A DNA stretch of 64,000 nucleotides from Nitriliruptoraceae bacterium (GTDB taxonomy: Bacteria; Actinomycetota; Nitriliruptoria; Nitriliruptorales; Nitriliruptoraceae), in NCBI GenBank assembly GCA_003558435.1, contig PWLR01000019.1, positions 1 through 64,000 on the forward strand. The letters are read 5' to 3'. Position numbers and translations under genes: made by a program. Below the pieces are notes generated by a model. It was not told where the DNA came from. It searched no databases and was given only the letters and a program-made list of their open reading frames with translations. Shown one piece after another: positions 7,814 to 16,544 of the stretch. How positions within the stretch are numbered: position 1 is the first letter of the stretch; the number at the start of each line of letters is the position of its first letter.

Positions 7814-8414
7814 GATGATCCTTCCACGGCATCCGCCACGGTGCACCGGGGGCCCGTCGGCCCTCGCCACCCAACCAGTTCGTGACCACGCCGGGGATTT
7901 CTCGGCCACCGACGACTGGCGCAGCTCCCGTGGACGCTCGGTCGGCCGTCGCGTCTCCCAGCTACCAGGCGTCCGTCGCAACCCGGTTCTCGGCCGGCAC
8001 AACCGTGCCGGTGGGGGCGTTCACGGATCTTCGCCTGCACCGCGAGGACCGAAGTGAACCGGGCCGGCTCCCCCCGGTGGCGTCATGTCGGGTGCGGCGG
8101 TGGACTTCGGGCTGAGCGCGGCGCTGATCCCGAGGTGACCCACCGAGAAGGTGCGCGTCGAGTCGTCGCGGCCGCGACCAGAGCGGGGCATCCGTCGTCC
8201 CCGACACAGGCGCGCTCCAGCTCCCCTACGCCCCGACCGCACCCGGTGGGCTCGGCACTGCCGACGACGAGCGGCCGGCAGCGCGCCGAAGGCCTCTGTC
8301 CCAGCAAGCCACGAGACGGTGGCGGGCGGGAGGTGGTGGGCGCCCTGCCAGTCTGCAGCCCGGGGAACGACCTACGGTCGCGCTTGCTGTCGGTCCACGA
8401 TTCGGGAGCTGCAC
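7814..8414. other. 601-base gap with no convincing gene
   Basis: Between the divergent MFS permease and the O-methyltransferase there is no ORF with family resemblance. The several ORFs in the track here are arginine- and serine-rich out-of-frame translations. The gap must hold both promoters, but no clear -35/-10 pair was seen. Confidence 0.5.
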
Positions 8415-9518
8415 ATGAACCGCACCCCCGCGACCGCCGCCGACGTTCTGGGTGTTCCCCTGCTGCCCCCGGGCCCGCTCACCGCGCTCGGCAACCGGAT
8501 CCGTGGCGTCCTCGGTCGCCTGCACGGGGCGATGGCCCCGCCGCCGGCGCGGATCCTGGAGGGACTGTTCGGCATGCTGGAGCACCGGGTGCTCGTGGCG
8601 CTGTGCCAAGCCGGCGTGCCCGAGGCGCTCACCGGCCCGATGGCGGTACCCCCACTCGCGCGTCGGCTCGGCGCCGATCCCGTGCGCCTCGAGCGGCTCT
8701 TGCGTCACGCGGCCACCAACGGCTGGGTCCGCCTCGATCGTCACGGACGGGTCCGCCCCACCCGCCTCACCGCGTTCCTGCGCAGCGACCATCCGGGGGG
8801 ATGGCGGGCGTGGGTCGAGTTCGCCGGCGGGCAGGAGATCGTGGCCGCGGTCGGCGCGCTCTCGGTGGACGCAGAACCCACCGACACGTTCGCCGCCGTC
8901 AACGGCGCACCGTTCTTCGACTGGATGGCTCAGCACCCAGACCGTTGGAGCACGTTCGATCGCGCCATGGGCGCTGGTGGGCGCATGCATGCCCTGACGT
9001 TGGCCGCGGCACTCGACTGGTCCGAGGACCGACGGGTGTGCGATGTCGGGGGCGGCACGGGAGAGCTGCTATCGACCCTGCTGGACCTCGTCCCCAGCTT
9101 GGAGGGCACACTTCTCGACCTGCCCGAGGTCGTCGCCCGAGCGGTGCCGCATCCCCGGCTGCAGACCCGTGGCGGCGACGCGTTCGCGCACGTCCCCGGA
9201 GGCTTCGACACCTACCTGTTGGTGAACGTCCTCCACGACTGGGACGACGCCCACACCGTGCGGATCCTCACGCGGGTGGCCCGGGCCACCGGGTCCTCGG
9301 GACGTGTGGTCGTGGTCGAAAGTGGATACACGGCGGTGCCCCGTGACACGCTCGCGGTCTCGGCCGACCTGCTGATGGCCACACTCACCTCTGGCGGCCG
9401 TGAGCGTGGCACCGAGGAGTTCATCGAACTCGGTCACGCCGCCGGGCTGCGGCACGAACGGGTGGTGCGGCTCGCGTCGGGCGACCTCGCCCACGTGTTC
9501 CACCCGGCCGAGCGATAG
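8415..9518 (+). CDS. SAM-dependent O-methyltransferase (COMT family)
   Basis: A 367-residue class I methyltransferase of the plant-COMT/bacterial antibiotic type (Methyltransf_2). An N-terminal dimerisation winged helix (residues 45-130, MLEHRVLVALCQAGVPEALTG) precedes the Rossmann fold. SAM motif I is CDVGGGTGELLSTL, and VLHDWDDAHTVRIL contains the His used as catalytic base in this family. Such enzymes methylate phenolic hydroxyls of small molecules. ATG 8415 follows GGGAG and starts where homologues do; the ORF track begins 88 codons too early. No biosynthetic partner lies next to it, so its acceptor is unknown. Confidence 0.9.
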   Translation: MNRTPATAADVLGVPLLPPGPLTALGNRIRGVLGRLHGAMAPPPARILEGLFGMLEHRVLVALCQAGVPEALTGPMAVPPLARRLGADPVRLERLLRHAATNGWVRLDRHGRVRPTRLTAFLRSDHPGGWRAWVEFAGGQEIVAAVGALSVDAEPTDTFAAVNGAPFFDWMAQHPDRWSTFDRAMGAGGRMHALTLAAALDWSEDRRVCDVGGGTGELLSTLLDLVPSLEGTLLDLPEVVARAVPHPRLQTRGGDAFAHVPGGFDTYLLVNVLHDWDDAHTVRILTRVARATGSSGRVVVVESGYTAVPRDTLAVSADLLMATLTSGGRERGTEEFIELGHAAGLRHERVVRLASGDLAHVFHPAER

Positions 9519-9600
9519 CCGCGACGGGAGGCTCACAAGCCATCCCGCTGCGCGCGTGCAGGTGCTGGTCAAGGTGTCCGGACTCGCCGCGTTGCTCGAG

Positions 9601-9869
9601 GTCGTACCCACGCCGGGCAGCGAGGGGTGGCTGTCCTCGCCGATCACCGACCTGGCCTCGAGGACGGCGAGATGTTCGGCGCCGGCGCGGGACGGGGCTG
9701 AACCGTCCGGTGCCGCAGCCGAGTTCGATCAGCCGTTGGCCGGCAGCGGCCCGAGCGAGCGTGGCGTCGCGTTCGACCGAGAACGCGTGACGTCCCCGGA
9801 GGGCCGCTCGAACCCACGGTCGTAGCGTTCGGGGTCGAGCGCGCCGGAGGCTTCGGGGTCGTCGCTCAC
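9601..9869 (-). pseudogene. Frameshifted SAM-methyltransferase remnant
   Basis: Directly after the MFS gene, a GTG at 9869 overlaps its stop as GTGA and begins VSDDPEASGALDPERYDRGFERPSGDVTR, a typical small methyltransferase start. The frame then turns to noise (RSRSNATPRSLG) and stops. In the neighbouring frame the expected continuation appears: SVERDATLARAAAGQRLIELGCGTGRFS, with SAM motif I at 9706-9732. One indel near 9780 therefore breaks the gene. Downstream of motif I no frame continues convincingly towards 9519, so the 3' part is lost as well. The clean coupling to the pump shows that it was once a working operon member. Confidence 0.65.
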
Positions 9870-11155
9870 GGTGAGCTCGTGGCCTTCGACCGCGTTGTCC
9901 GTGGGTCGCGGGGATGGGTTTCGGTCATGCGCAGGGCGACATCGAGCCCGGACGCGGCGGTGATCGCGGCGATGACGACGATGGCGGTGCTGAGGGTGTA
10001 CAGGTCGGCGAGTGTGCCGGCGAGTACGGCACCGACGGCGAAGCCGAGGTCGCGCCACAGCCGGTAGACCCCGACGGCGGCGCCGCGCCAGGCCGGGTGG
10101 GCGACGTCGCCGACCGCGGCGATCAGGGTCGGGTACGCCATCGCGGTACCCGCACCGAACAGCGCGCTACCCGATGCCCACACGGCGAAGCTGTCGCCGA
10201 GGGCGATGACCAGCAGACCGGCGGCTTCGGTGAACTGCCCGCCGGCGATCAGCCACTTGCGACCCACCCGGTCGGAGAGCGCGCCGGTGAACAGCTGCCC
10301 GACGCCCCACACGGCCGGGGCGATCGCCACCAGCAGCCCGACGGTCGACAGCTCGAGGCCGCCCAGGGCGAAGAAGATCGGGAACAGCCCCCAGGCCATG
10401 CCTTCGTTCAGGTTGTTGACCAGCCCGGCCTGGCTGGCCGAGGACAGCGACGGATCGCGCCAGGTCCCGAGCGCGAACACCTGCCGGGCGGTGAGGTCGC
10501 CGTCGTGGCCGTTGGTTCCGACGACGTGGCTTCCGACCTCGTGGGCGACGTGCCCGGCGGTCTCGCGCACGAACACGCTGGAGAGGCCGATGCCGAGGGC
10601 GGCGAACGCGAGCCCGAGCAGGAACGGTCCAGGTCGCAGGCCCGCGGTCTCGGCGATCGCGCCGGTGGCCCAGGCGGCCACCGCGACCGCGCCGTAACCG
10701 GCCGCCTCGTTGAACCCCATCGCGGTGCCACGTTTGGCGGGGCCGACCAGGTCGATCTTCATGATCACGGTGATCGACCAGGCCAGCCCCTGGTTGACGC
10801 CCAGCAGCACGTTGGCGAACACGACCCAACCCCACGACGGTGCCCAGATCAGCAGCAGCGGAACGGGAACCGCGAACAACCAGCCGACCAGCAGGACCGG
10901 TTTGCGGCCGTAGCGGTCGGCGAGCGTGCCGGCGAAGTAGTTCACGATCGCCTTGGTGAGCCCGAACGCGGCGATGAAGGTCAGCATCGCGGAGTAGGCG
11001 GTCAGGCCGAACTCCTGCTCGGCCAGCAGCGGCAGCACGGTGCGTTCCATGCCGACCATCCCACCGACCAGCGCGTTGACCGCGACCAGCAGCACGAACT
11101 GCGGCAGGTTCTCGCGCAGCCCCAACTGCAAGGGCGTGCGGTCGGTGCGGCTCAC
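9866..11155 (-). CDS. MFS transporter in ArsR-rhodanese operon
   Basis: A 429-residue, twelve-helix major facilitator. The loop 2-3 motif is seen as GTLADRYGRKPVLLVGW and its second-half echo as GALSDRVGRKWLIAGGQ. It starts with GTG overlapping the stop of the short rhodanese gene (GTGA) and ends overlapping the methyltransferase remnant in the same way, so the three were translated as a unit. The divergent regulator is an ArsR-rhodanese protein, which suggests export or import of a sulfur, thiol or metalloid compound. The exact cargo is not visible in the sequence. Confidence 0.9.
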   Translation of the reverse strand: MSRTDRTPLQLGLRENLPQFVLLVAVNALVGGMVGMERTVLPLLAEQEFGLTAYSAMLTFIAAFGLTKAIVNYFAGTLADRYGRKPVLLVGWLFAVPVPLLLIWAPSWGWVVFANVLLGVNQGLAWSITVIMKIDLVGPAKRGTAMGFNEAAGYGAVAVAAWATGAIAETAGLRPGPFLLGLAFAALGIGLSSVFVRETAGHVAHEVGSHVVGTNGHDGDLTARQVFALGTWRDPSLSSASQAGLVNNLNEGMAWGLFPIFFALGGLELSTVGLLVAIAPAVWGVGQLFTGALSDRVGRKWLIAGGQFTEAAGLLVIALGDSFAVWASGSALFGAGTAMAYPTLIAAVGDVAHPAWRGAAVGVYRLWRDLGFAVGAVLAGTLADLYTLSTAIVVIAAITAASGLDVALRMTETHPRDPRTTRSKATSSP

Positions 11156-11451
11156 GCCCTGGCTCCGGTCGGGAGATCGGTGAGCGCGTCGGGGATCTCC
11201 CCGGTGGTGGACTGGGGCGACACGCCGAGCTCGACGTCGCGTGGCCCCGGCACGTGACCCGATGCGAACTCGCTCGTCTGACGGATGTCGGGTACCGCCC
11301 GGCCCTTCGCGCCGGCCCCGTCCACCAGCGCGACGGTGGCACGCGGCCCGCCGGCATCGCGCAGCAGATGGGCCAGGTGCCCGGGAGGGTGTCTGGGCGT
11401 GGCGAGGTCCTCGGGCGTCAACCCGCCGATGTCCAGCACGATCACGTCCAC
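11152..11451 (-). CDS. Truncated rhodanese-like protein, lacking the active-site loop
   Basis: A 99-residue reading frame starting at GTG 11451 with a strong GGAGG six bases upstream. It opens VDVIVLDIGGL and contains PDIRQTSEFASGHVPGPRDVELG, which matches the first half of a rhodanese domain as found at the C-terminus of MBL-rhodanese proteins. It then ends at LPTGARA, exactly where a full domain would continue into the Cys-containing active loop. The stop overlaps the MFS start. The good ribosome site and coupling suggest it is still translated. It may be a remnant kept as leader cistron for the pump rather than a sulfurtransferase. Confidence 0.65.
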   Translation of the reverse strand: MDVIVLDIGGLTPEDLATPRHPPGHLAHLLRDAGGPRATVALVDGAGAKGRAVPDIRQTSEFASGHVPGPRDVELGVSPQSTTGEIPDALTDLPTGARA

Positions 11452-11467
11452 AACGAACCTCCAGCTA

Positions 11468-11485
11468 CTCAAGTACCGGCTTGAG
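11468..11485. promoter_or_regulatory. Operator-like dyad 1 (CTCAAG-N6-CTTGAG)
   Basis: A perfect 6-base inverted repeat just upstream of the short rhodanese gene start, containing TCAA-N8-TTGA. The same pattern recurs 46 bases away (centre to centre). ArsR-family operators commonly have this TCAA/TTGA shape. Confidence 0.6.
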
Positions 11486-11514
11486 CAGTAGCGTGGCCGG
11501 CCCCACCCTGGAAG

Positions 11515-11530
11515 TCAAACCAACGTTTGA
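11515..11530. promoter_or_regulatory. Operator-like dyad 2 (TCAAAC-N4-GTTTGA)
   Basis: A second perfect inverted repeat with the same TCAA-N8-TTGA core, 35 bases before the start of the ArsR-rhodanese gene. Together with dyad 1 it would let the regulator control both divergent transcripts. Confidence 0.65.
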
Positions 11531-11565
11531 ATAGTGGTAGGCTGGTGATCGCACAGGAGGCGATC

Positions 11566-12240
11566 ATGACCACGAGCACCGTGCCTCGCCGGGAGGCCAA
11601 GGACGCGCTCTACGAGGGGTTCGCGTCCATCGCCCGGGCGCTCGCGTCGGGCCGGCGGGCCGAGATCGTCGATCTGCTGTCCCAGGGCGAACGCACGGTC
11701 GAGGAGATCGCTCAGGAGATCGGCCAGTCGCTGGCCAACACCTCCCACCACCTACGTGCGCTCGCCCGGGCCCAGCTGGTGACCACCAGGCGTGCCGGCA
11801 CCCACATCCACTACCGGCTCACCTCGAACACCGTGGTCGACGCCTGGGTCGCGCTGCGTGATCTCGCCGCCGAGCGGCTGGACGAGTTCGACGAGCTCGC
11901 CACGGCCTACCTCGGCGACCGCCACGAGCTCGAGACCATCACCCGCGACGGCTTGCTCGCACGGCTCGAACGGGGCGATCTGGTGCTCATCGACGTGCGT
12001 CCGGACGCCGAATATGCCGCCGGACACATCCCCGGGGCCATCTCGACACCCCCGGCCCAACTCGGCGTCGCGCTCGATGGACTCCCCGACCAGGGCGACG
12101 TCGTCGCCTACTGCCGGGGCCCCTACTGCGTCTACGCCGACGATGCCGTGCGCACGTTGCGGGCCCGCGGCCGCCGGGCGCTGCGCCTCGAGGATGGCTT
12201 GCCCGAGTGGCGACGTGCCGGGGGCGCCATCGAGCCGTGA
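11566..12240 (+). CDS. ArsR-type HTH regulator fused to rhodanese domain
   Basis: A 224-residue two-domain protein. Residues 15-100 are an ArsR-type winged helix (EEIAQEIGQSLANTSHHLRALARAQLV); residues 125-220 are a rhodanese domain (LIDVRPDAEYAAGHIPGAIS) with active-site Cys in VVAYCRGPYCVYADDAV. The rhodanese presumably senses a sulfane-sulfur or arsenical signal and releases the DNA. ATG 11566 follows AGGAGG; the ORF start 13 codons earlier has no site. It is transcribed away from the rhodanese-MFS-methyltransferase operon, with two TCAA-N8-TTGA dyads in the gap, so autoregulation plus control of the operon is the natural reading. Confidence 0.92.
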   Translation: MTTSTVPRREAKDALYEGFASIARALASGRRAEIVDLLSQGERTVEEIAQEIGQSLANTSHHLRALARAQLVTTRRAGTHIHYRLTSNTVVDAWVALRDLAAERLDEFDELATAYLGDRHELETITRDGLLARLERGDLVLIDVRPDAEYAAGHIPGAISTPPAQLGVALDGLPDQGDVVAYCRGPYCVYADDAVRTLRARGRRALRLEDGLPEWRRAGGAIEP

Positions 12241-12502
12241 GGCAGAGCGTCACGATCCGGTCGGCCTCCAAAGGTCCGGTCCGCGAGGTGGTCCATCGTC
12301 GACCAGAACGCCCCGGACGACCGGTGACATCGCCGCCAGATCGCCATCGCGCCCGCCCGGGCCATCTCGCCGGCCGACCTGCGCATCACACCCGTTGCAC
12401 GAGGTCCGCTCCAGGTGCGCTCGGGGGAAAGGATCGGCCGGGTCGTCGCGAGTAGCGTCGGGCCCGGCGCATCCGACGACCTGACGTTCGTGGAGGCTGT
12501 GC

Positions 12503-12976
12503 ATGCGGATCCGGAGGGCTGGTCGAGCCGATGTTCCTGACGTGGTCGCGTTGCTCGCCGAGGACGATCTCGGGCGCCGCCGGGAATCCGCCGAGGTGCC
12601 GCTAGACGATCGTTATTGGACGGCCTTCGAGGCCATCGACGCTGACCCCCACCACCAGCTGGTGGTGCTGGAGACGAACGACGGGCAGGTGGCGGGCTGC
12701 CTGCAGTTGAGCTTCCTGCCGTACCTCACGTTCCGAGGCGGCTGGCGAGCACAGATCGAGGCGGTACGTGTCGCGGCCGAACACCGCGGCACCGGCCTCG
12801 GTCGCATCTTGTTCGAGTGGGCCATCGAGGAGGCTCGCCGACGCGACTCTCACCTCGTGCAGCTCACGACCCACATGCAGCGCCCCGACGCGCTGGCCTT
12901 CTACGAGTCGCTCGGGTTCACCGTCACCCACCAGGGACTGAAGCTGTACCTGCAGGGCGACGTGACCGGTCGGTAG
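12503..12976 (+). CDS. GNAT family N-acetyltransferase
   Basis: A 157-residue GNAT-fold protein that would transfer an acetyl group from acetyl-CoA to an amine. It begins MRIRRAGRADVPDVVALLAEDD, the common first strand and helix, and carries the acetyl-CoA pyrophosphate loop VAAEHRGTGLGRILF (motif A, R/Q-x-x-G-x-G/A). The C-terminal ALAFYESLGF is typical of the family. GGAGG lies seven bases before the ATG. It is flanked by empty stretches (262 bases before, 444 after), so there is no operon context and the substrate is unknown. Confidence 0.9.
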   Translation: MRIRRAGRADVPDVVALLAEDDLGRRRESAEVPLDDRYWTAFEAIDADPHHQLVVLETNDGQVAGCLQLSFLPYLTFRGGWRAQIEAVRVAAEHRGTGLGRILFEWAIEEARRRDSHLVQLTTHMQRPDALAFYESLGFTVTHQGLKLYLQGDVTGR

Positions 12977-13420
12977 CGAAGTCGGCGCCGGGTGCTCGGC
13001 TTCACTGGTCCGTGCGCCGGGTCCCCGTACGGATGCACGCCCGAGAACGGCTGACGGGTGACGGGCCTGGCCCGTGATGCGCGAGCGACCGGCATGTTGC
13101 GCTCCGGCGGATCGCGGACCACGTCGAGGTCCGCCGCTGGGCACATCTCGGGACGAACCCCGATCGCCGACGAACCAGAGCGGTGGCCGGTCGTACGGAG
13201 CGCGATCCACTGCGGTCCCTGGCGTGGCGAGCACGCTCCTGCAGGTCGTGGGCGAGCGCACCCGTGCGGTGCGGCAGGTCGTGGGCGGTCATGGACCGTC
13301 CAGCCCGCTGCCCAGCAGCGGGCCGCGGTCTCACCGTCGATCTTCAGGCGACCGTCTCCATGGTGGGCGGAGCGAGCTGAACCACCCGTAGGCCGTGTTG
13401 GCGACGTCGTGTCCCGGAGA
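12977..13420. other. 444-base gap with no recognisable feature
   Basis: The stretch between the acetyltransferase and the convergent aminotransferase-like gene contains no ORF with family likeness and no hairpin that I could call a terminator with confidence. Confidence 0.5.
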
Positions 13421-14722
13421 TCACGGCCCGCCGACCGTCGCCTCTGCGGTCAGGTCGGCGTACTCGTCAGCGAAGGCTGCGGCCGCCTCGACGAACGCAT
13501 CGAGGTCTGCGTCGGTCACCGCGAGACTCAGCGCCAGATAGCCGCGCTCCGCGATGTAGTAGCCCTGGGCGAGCAGTTCATGGAACAGCAGCCGACGCCA
13601 CCGGTGATCGACGCCCGCCACGTCGGACCACCGCGCCACGGGACCCGGTCTCGGATGGATCGTCATCATCGAACCGAGCCCGGTCACGCAGAACCCGACC
13701 GGGGCCAGAGCCCGTGACAGCCGGTAGCGAAGTCGGTCACCGCGCACGTTGAGGCCGGCGAGGGTGTCGGCGTCGAGGAGTGCGAGGACGGCGGTTCCGG
13801 CGGCCATGGTGAACGCGTTGTTGTTGAAGGTGCCGCCGTGCGTGAGCCCGCCCCGCGTCGGATCGAATGCCGCCATCACCTCGTGAGAACCGCCGAAGGC
13901 GCCGAAGGAGAGCCCGCCGCCGAAGTACTTGCCGAGCACCGTCAGGTCGGCCCGGACGTCGTACACCTCCTGGGCACCACCGACCGCGAGCCGGGAGGTC
14001 ATCACCTCGTCCATGACCAGAAGAGCACCGTGGGTCCGGGTGAGGCTCCGCAGCGCCGAGAGGAAGCCGTCCGACGCGGGGATGCAACCACCCGCGCCGA
14101 GCATGGGCTCCACCAACACACAGGCGATCTGCTCGCCGTGCCGGGAGAACTCGGCCTCGACCGCGGCGGTGTCGTTGTAGGGCAGGATGGCGAAGTCGAA
14201 GGGGACCCGCAGCGGCGCGCTGCCCGGCAGGAACGTCATCGGCCCACCGTGGTAGCCGCCCTCGAAGACCACCACCCGGTCGCGACCGGTGACGTGGCGG
14301 GCCGTGAGCACCGCCATCAGGTCGGCCTCGGTGCCCGAGTTGGTGAACCGCACCTGCTCGACAGAGGTGAACCGCTCGACCAGGGCGCCTGCGAACGTCG
14401 TCTCGGGCTCGCTCATGGCGCCGTAGCCCCACCCCCGATCCAGCACGGCCCGCACCGCATCGGCGACCTCCGTCGGGCGCCCCAGCAGACCGGCCGAGTA
14501 GTCGCCGAGCAGGTCGACGAGACGATGCCCGTCAACGGTGGTCAGCACCGCTCCCTCGGCACCGGCGATGCGGAGACCGAAGGGTTCGGTGTGCAGCACG
14601 GATCTGGTGTTGCCGCCCGGCATCACCTCCGCTGCCGCACGCGCCAGCCGTGCGCTGCCCGGATTGCTCTCGACGTACCGCCGCGTCACATCGGTCAGGG
14701 CGACGTCAAGGGCATCGGTCAT
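13421..14722 (-). CDS. Class III PLP enzyme, glutamate-1-semialdehyde aminomutase-like
   Basis: A 433-residue fold-type I PLP enzyme close to HemL-like aminomutases and class III aminotransferases. Visible landmarks are EVMPGGNTRSVLH near the start, the phosphate-binding FTNSGTEADLMAVLTAR, LLVMDEVMTSRLA with the PLP-ring Asp, and VLGKYFGGGLSFGAFGG with the Schiff-base Lys. The N-terminal motif GGNTRS is found in GSA-type enzymes, but catalysis of the heme-pathway step is not implied since no heme genes are near. The ATG at 14722 lacks a ribosome site but has TAGATT seven bases before it, which fits leaderless transcription. Confidence 0.88.
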   Translation of the reverse strand: MTDALDVALTDVTRRYVESNPGSARLARAAAEVMPGGNTRSVLHTEPFGLRIAGAEGAVLTTVDGHRLVDLLGDYSAGLLGRPTEVADAVRAVLDRGWGYGAMSEPETTFAGALVERFTSVEQVRFTNSGTEADLMAVLTARHVTGRDRVVVFEGGYHGGPMTFLPGSAPLRVPFDFAILPYNDTAAVEAEFSRHGEQIACVLVEPMLGAGGCIPASDGFLSALRSLTRTHGALLVMDEVMTSRLAVGGAQEVYDVRADLTVLGKYFGGGLSFGAFGGSHEVMAAFDPTRGGLTHGGTFNNNAFTMAAGTAVLALLDADTLAGLNVRGDRLRYRLSRALAPVGFCVTGLGSMMTIHPRPGPVARWSDVAGVDHRWRRLLFHELLAQGYYIAERGYLALSLAVTDADLDAFVEAAAAFADEYADLTAEATVGGP

Positions 14723-14729
14723 GTTCGGC

Positions 14730-14735
14730 AATCTA
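14730..14735 (-). promoter_or_regulatory. Possible -10 box of a leaderless transcript
   Basis: On the minus strand TAGATT is followed by seven bases and then the ATG of the PLP enzyme. In actinobacteria such spacing places the transcription start on the start codon itself, and no Shine-Dalgarno sequence is present. Confidence 0.4.
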
Positions 14736-14959
14736 GCCGAGAGGGCGGCAACCGGTTCGGCCGGCTCAGCAGTCGGACCGGCCGTTCAGCGCGATGCTCG
14801 CCACCTGAGCGGCCACCAGGCGAAGGCCGCCGTGACGGCGCTCCGGCCTGCGGGTGGAGCCAACTCGCCGGAGCATCCGGGGGTCGGCTCCCTGGCGGTT
14901 GGTGCCTGCGTCGGGCAAGATGGCGGGCGTAGACCACGGGCGAGGATCCGTCGGACGGG

Positions 14960-15916
14960 ATGGAAGCGCGAGTGGCCCGGGCTGAACGACGGTGGGTCGA
15001 GCAGCGTGCTCGCCTCCAGGCTGCGGAAGCGGCGGTGTTCGCGCACTACCGGGTCGCGGCCACCTCGGCGCCGCTCGTCCTCGCTGACCCACCGCTGACG
15101 ACCCGGGTCGTGCGGGTCGGGTCGGGACCACCGACGGTGCTGCTGCACGGGGGTGCGCTCACCTCGACGGTCTGGGCGCCGCTGCTCGTGCATCTGCCGG
15201 GGCGGTCGTTGTACCTGGTCGATCTGCCGGGCTGCGGGCTGGCCGATACGTTCGACTACCGGGGCGTGGACCTGGCCAGCCACCAGACCGCGTTCGTCGG
15301 TTCGGTCCTGGATGCGTTGGGGTTGGACCGAGCGGCCGTGATCGGCGCATCGATGGGTGGCTGGTTCGCGCTGCGCTTCGCGATCGAACGCCCGGAACGG
15401 GTGAGCGCAGCGGCGCTGGTCACCGCCCCCGCGATGGCCCTGCCGGGCGCTCTCATGCCGGTGTCGATGGCGCTGCCGAGCACCTGGCTCGGACGCCGGA
15501 TGGGAGGCATCGGCCCTCCGCCCTCGGTCCGGATGACGCGGCGGATGCTGGCGACGATCGGCGGGGACGGATCGGTCGCTGGGGCGCCGGATGTCCTGTT
15601 CGACGCGCTCGGGGCGGCGATGGCGATCGCCGCCCCGAGCTACGCAACGCTCGATATGTGCCGATGGCGTACCCCCCATCCACACTTGCAGATCACGGAA
15701 GCGGAGTTGGCAGGCTGCCTTCCACGGTTACTCCTGCTGTGGGGCGAGCACGACAGGGTGCAGTCACCCGAGGCCGGCCGGTGGGCAGCGAGGCTGCTGC
15801 TCCACGGACGGTTGGAGGTGCTGCCCGGTGGGCATGGCCTGTGGTTCGATCTTCCGGAGCGGTGCGGGGACCTGCTCACCACGTTTCTGCATGGAGTCGA
15901 TCAGCAGCCGGCGTAG
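14960..15916 (+). CDS. Alpha/beta hydrolase
   Basis: A 318-residue alpha/beta-hydrolase. The oxyanion-hole strand PPTVLLHGGALTSTVW, the nucleophile elbow VIGASMGGWFAL with Ser, the acid in LLLWGEHDRV and the His in LPGGHGLWFDLP make a complete catalytic triad. An N-terminal helix rich in Arg and Ala (residues 1-35) precedes the fold. The ATG lies in GACGGGATG with a poor ribosome site. It is single, and the DNA after it becomes a remnant zone. The substrate (ester, lactone or epoxide) cannot be told. Confidence 0.88.
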   Translation: MEARVARAERRWVEQRARLQAAEAAVFAHYRVAATSAPLVLADPPLTTRVVRVGSGPPTVLLHGGALTSTVWAPLLVHLPGRSLYLVDLPGCGLADTFDYRGVDLASHQTAFVGSVLDALGLDRAAVIGASMGGWFALRFAIERPERVSAAALVTAPAMALPGALMPVSMALPSTWLGRRMGGIGPPPSVRMTRRMLATIGGDGSVAGAPDVLFDALGAAMAIAAPSYATLDMCRWRTPHPHLQITEAELAGCLPRLLLLWGEHDRVQSPEAGRWAARLLLHGRLEVLPGGHGLWFDLPERCGDLLTTFLHGVDQQPA

Positions 15917-16041
15917 GTCGCAGCATCGTTGCAGACCATCGACGGGAACGTGATCTCGAGCGCCCGATGATGGCGATCCGGCCCACGACGCGCTGACCGA
16001 GGCGCCGAACCTGCTCCCAGGCATCTTCCGCGATCCGCTGA

Positions 16042-16254
16042 CGCTGGCGATGGCCGGTACGTGACCCCGGCACCGCGAGTCTGCTGCTCCCGACGACGAC
16101 CCGCGGGGCTGTCGTACTCGCACGAAGCCTGAGCCTGCTGCTGGGTGCGCACATGCTCCTGGAGATCGCCTCCCTGTACAAGGCCCGTCCGCGCGGGACC
16201 GGGCTGGCGGCCTCCTCGGGCACGACGGCCGCTTTCCCGGAGCAGTCCTCATGA
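16042..16254 (+). pseudogene. 3' remnant of a small membrane protein gene
   Basis: A 70-codon open stretch follows a TGA at 16039 and has no usable start except an internal ATG. It reads GAVVLARSLSLLLGAHMLLEIASLYKARPR and ends SSGTTAAFPEQSS, with its stop overlapping the next start as ATGA. The amphipathic, membrane-like composition and the clean 4-base junction indicate a former gene whose 5' half has been lost. I do not recognise the family. Confidence 0.35.
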
Positions 16255-16544
16255 GCCTCTACTCGTCGTTTCTGACGCTGGGCCCCTTCATCCTGCTGAC
16301 TGTCACGGCGGGGCCTTCGGTCCGTGGGGCGCAGATGACGACCAGGAGTGGAGCTACTCCTTCCTGTTCGAGGTGGTCCTGGTTCTCAGCGTGGTCGGCG
16401 GCGGGATCGTGTCCGTGCTGTTCCTGGGCGAGATCGTTAGCCCGAGCGCGGCGACGCGTTGGGGCGTCGTCGTCGCGGGCTGCTTGAGCCTGGCGCTCTT
16501 GGCCGTGCACATGCTCTCGGAGGTGACCTCGCGGTACCACTCAC
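16251..16544 (+). pseudogene. Frameshifted small multi-pass membrane protein
   Basis: ATG 16251 begins MSLYSSFLTLGPFILLTV, a good first membrane helix, then degenerates into SVRGAQMTTRSG. In the next frame, from about 16307, the sequence reads AFGPWGADDDQEWSYSFLFEVVLVLSVVGGGIVSVLFLGEIV and then GVVVAGCLSLALLAVHMLSEVTSRYH, two or three more helices. A single indel near 16300-16320 would join them into a protein of about 98 residues. The family is not recognised. The pair with the preceding remnant looks like a decayed two-gene membrane operon. Confidence 0.45.
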
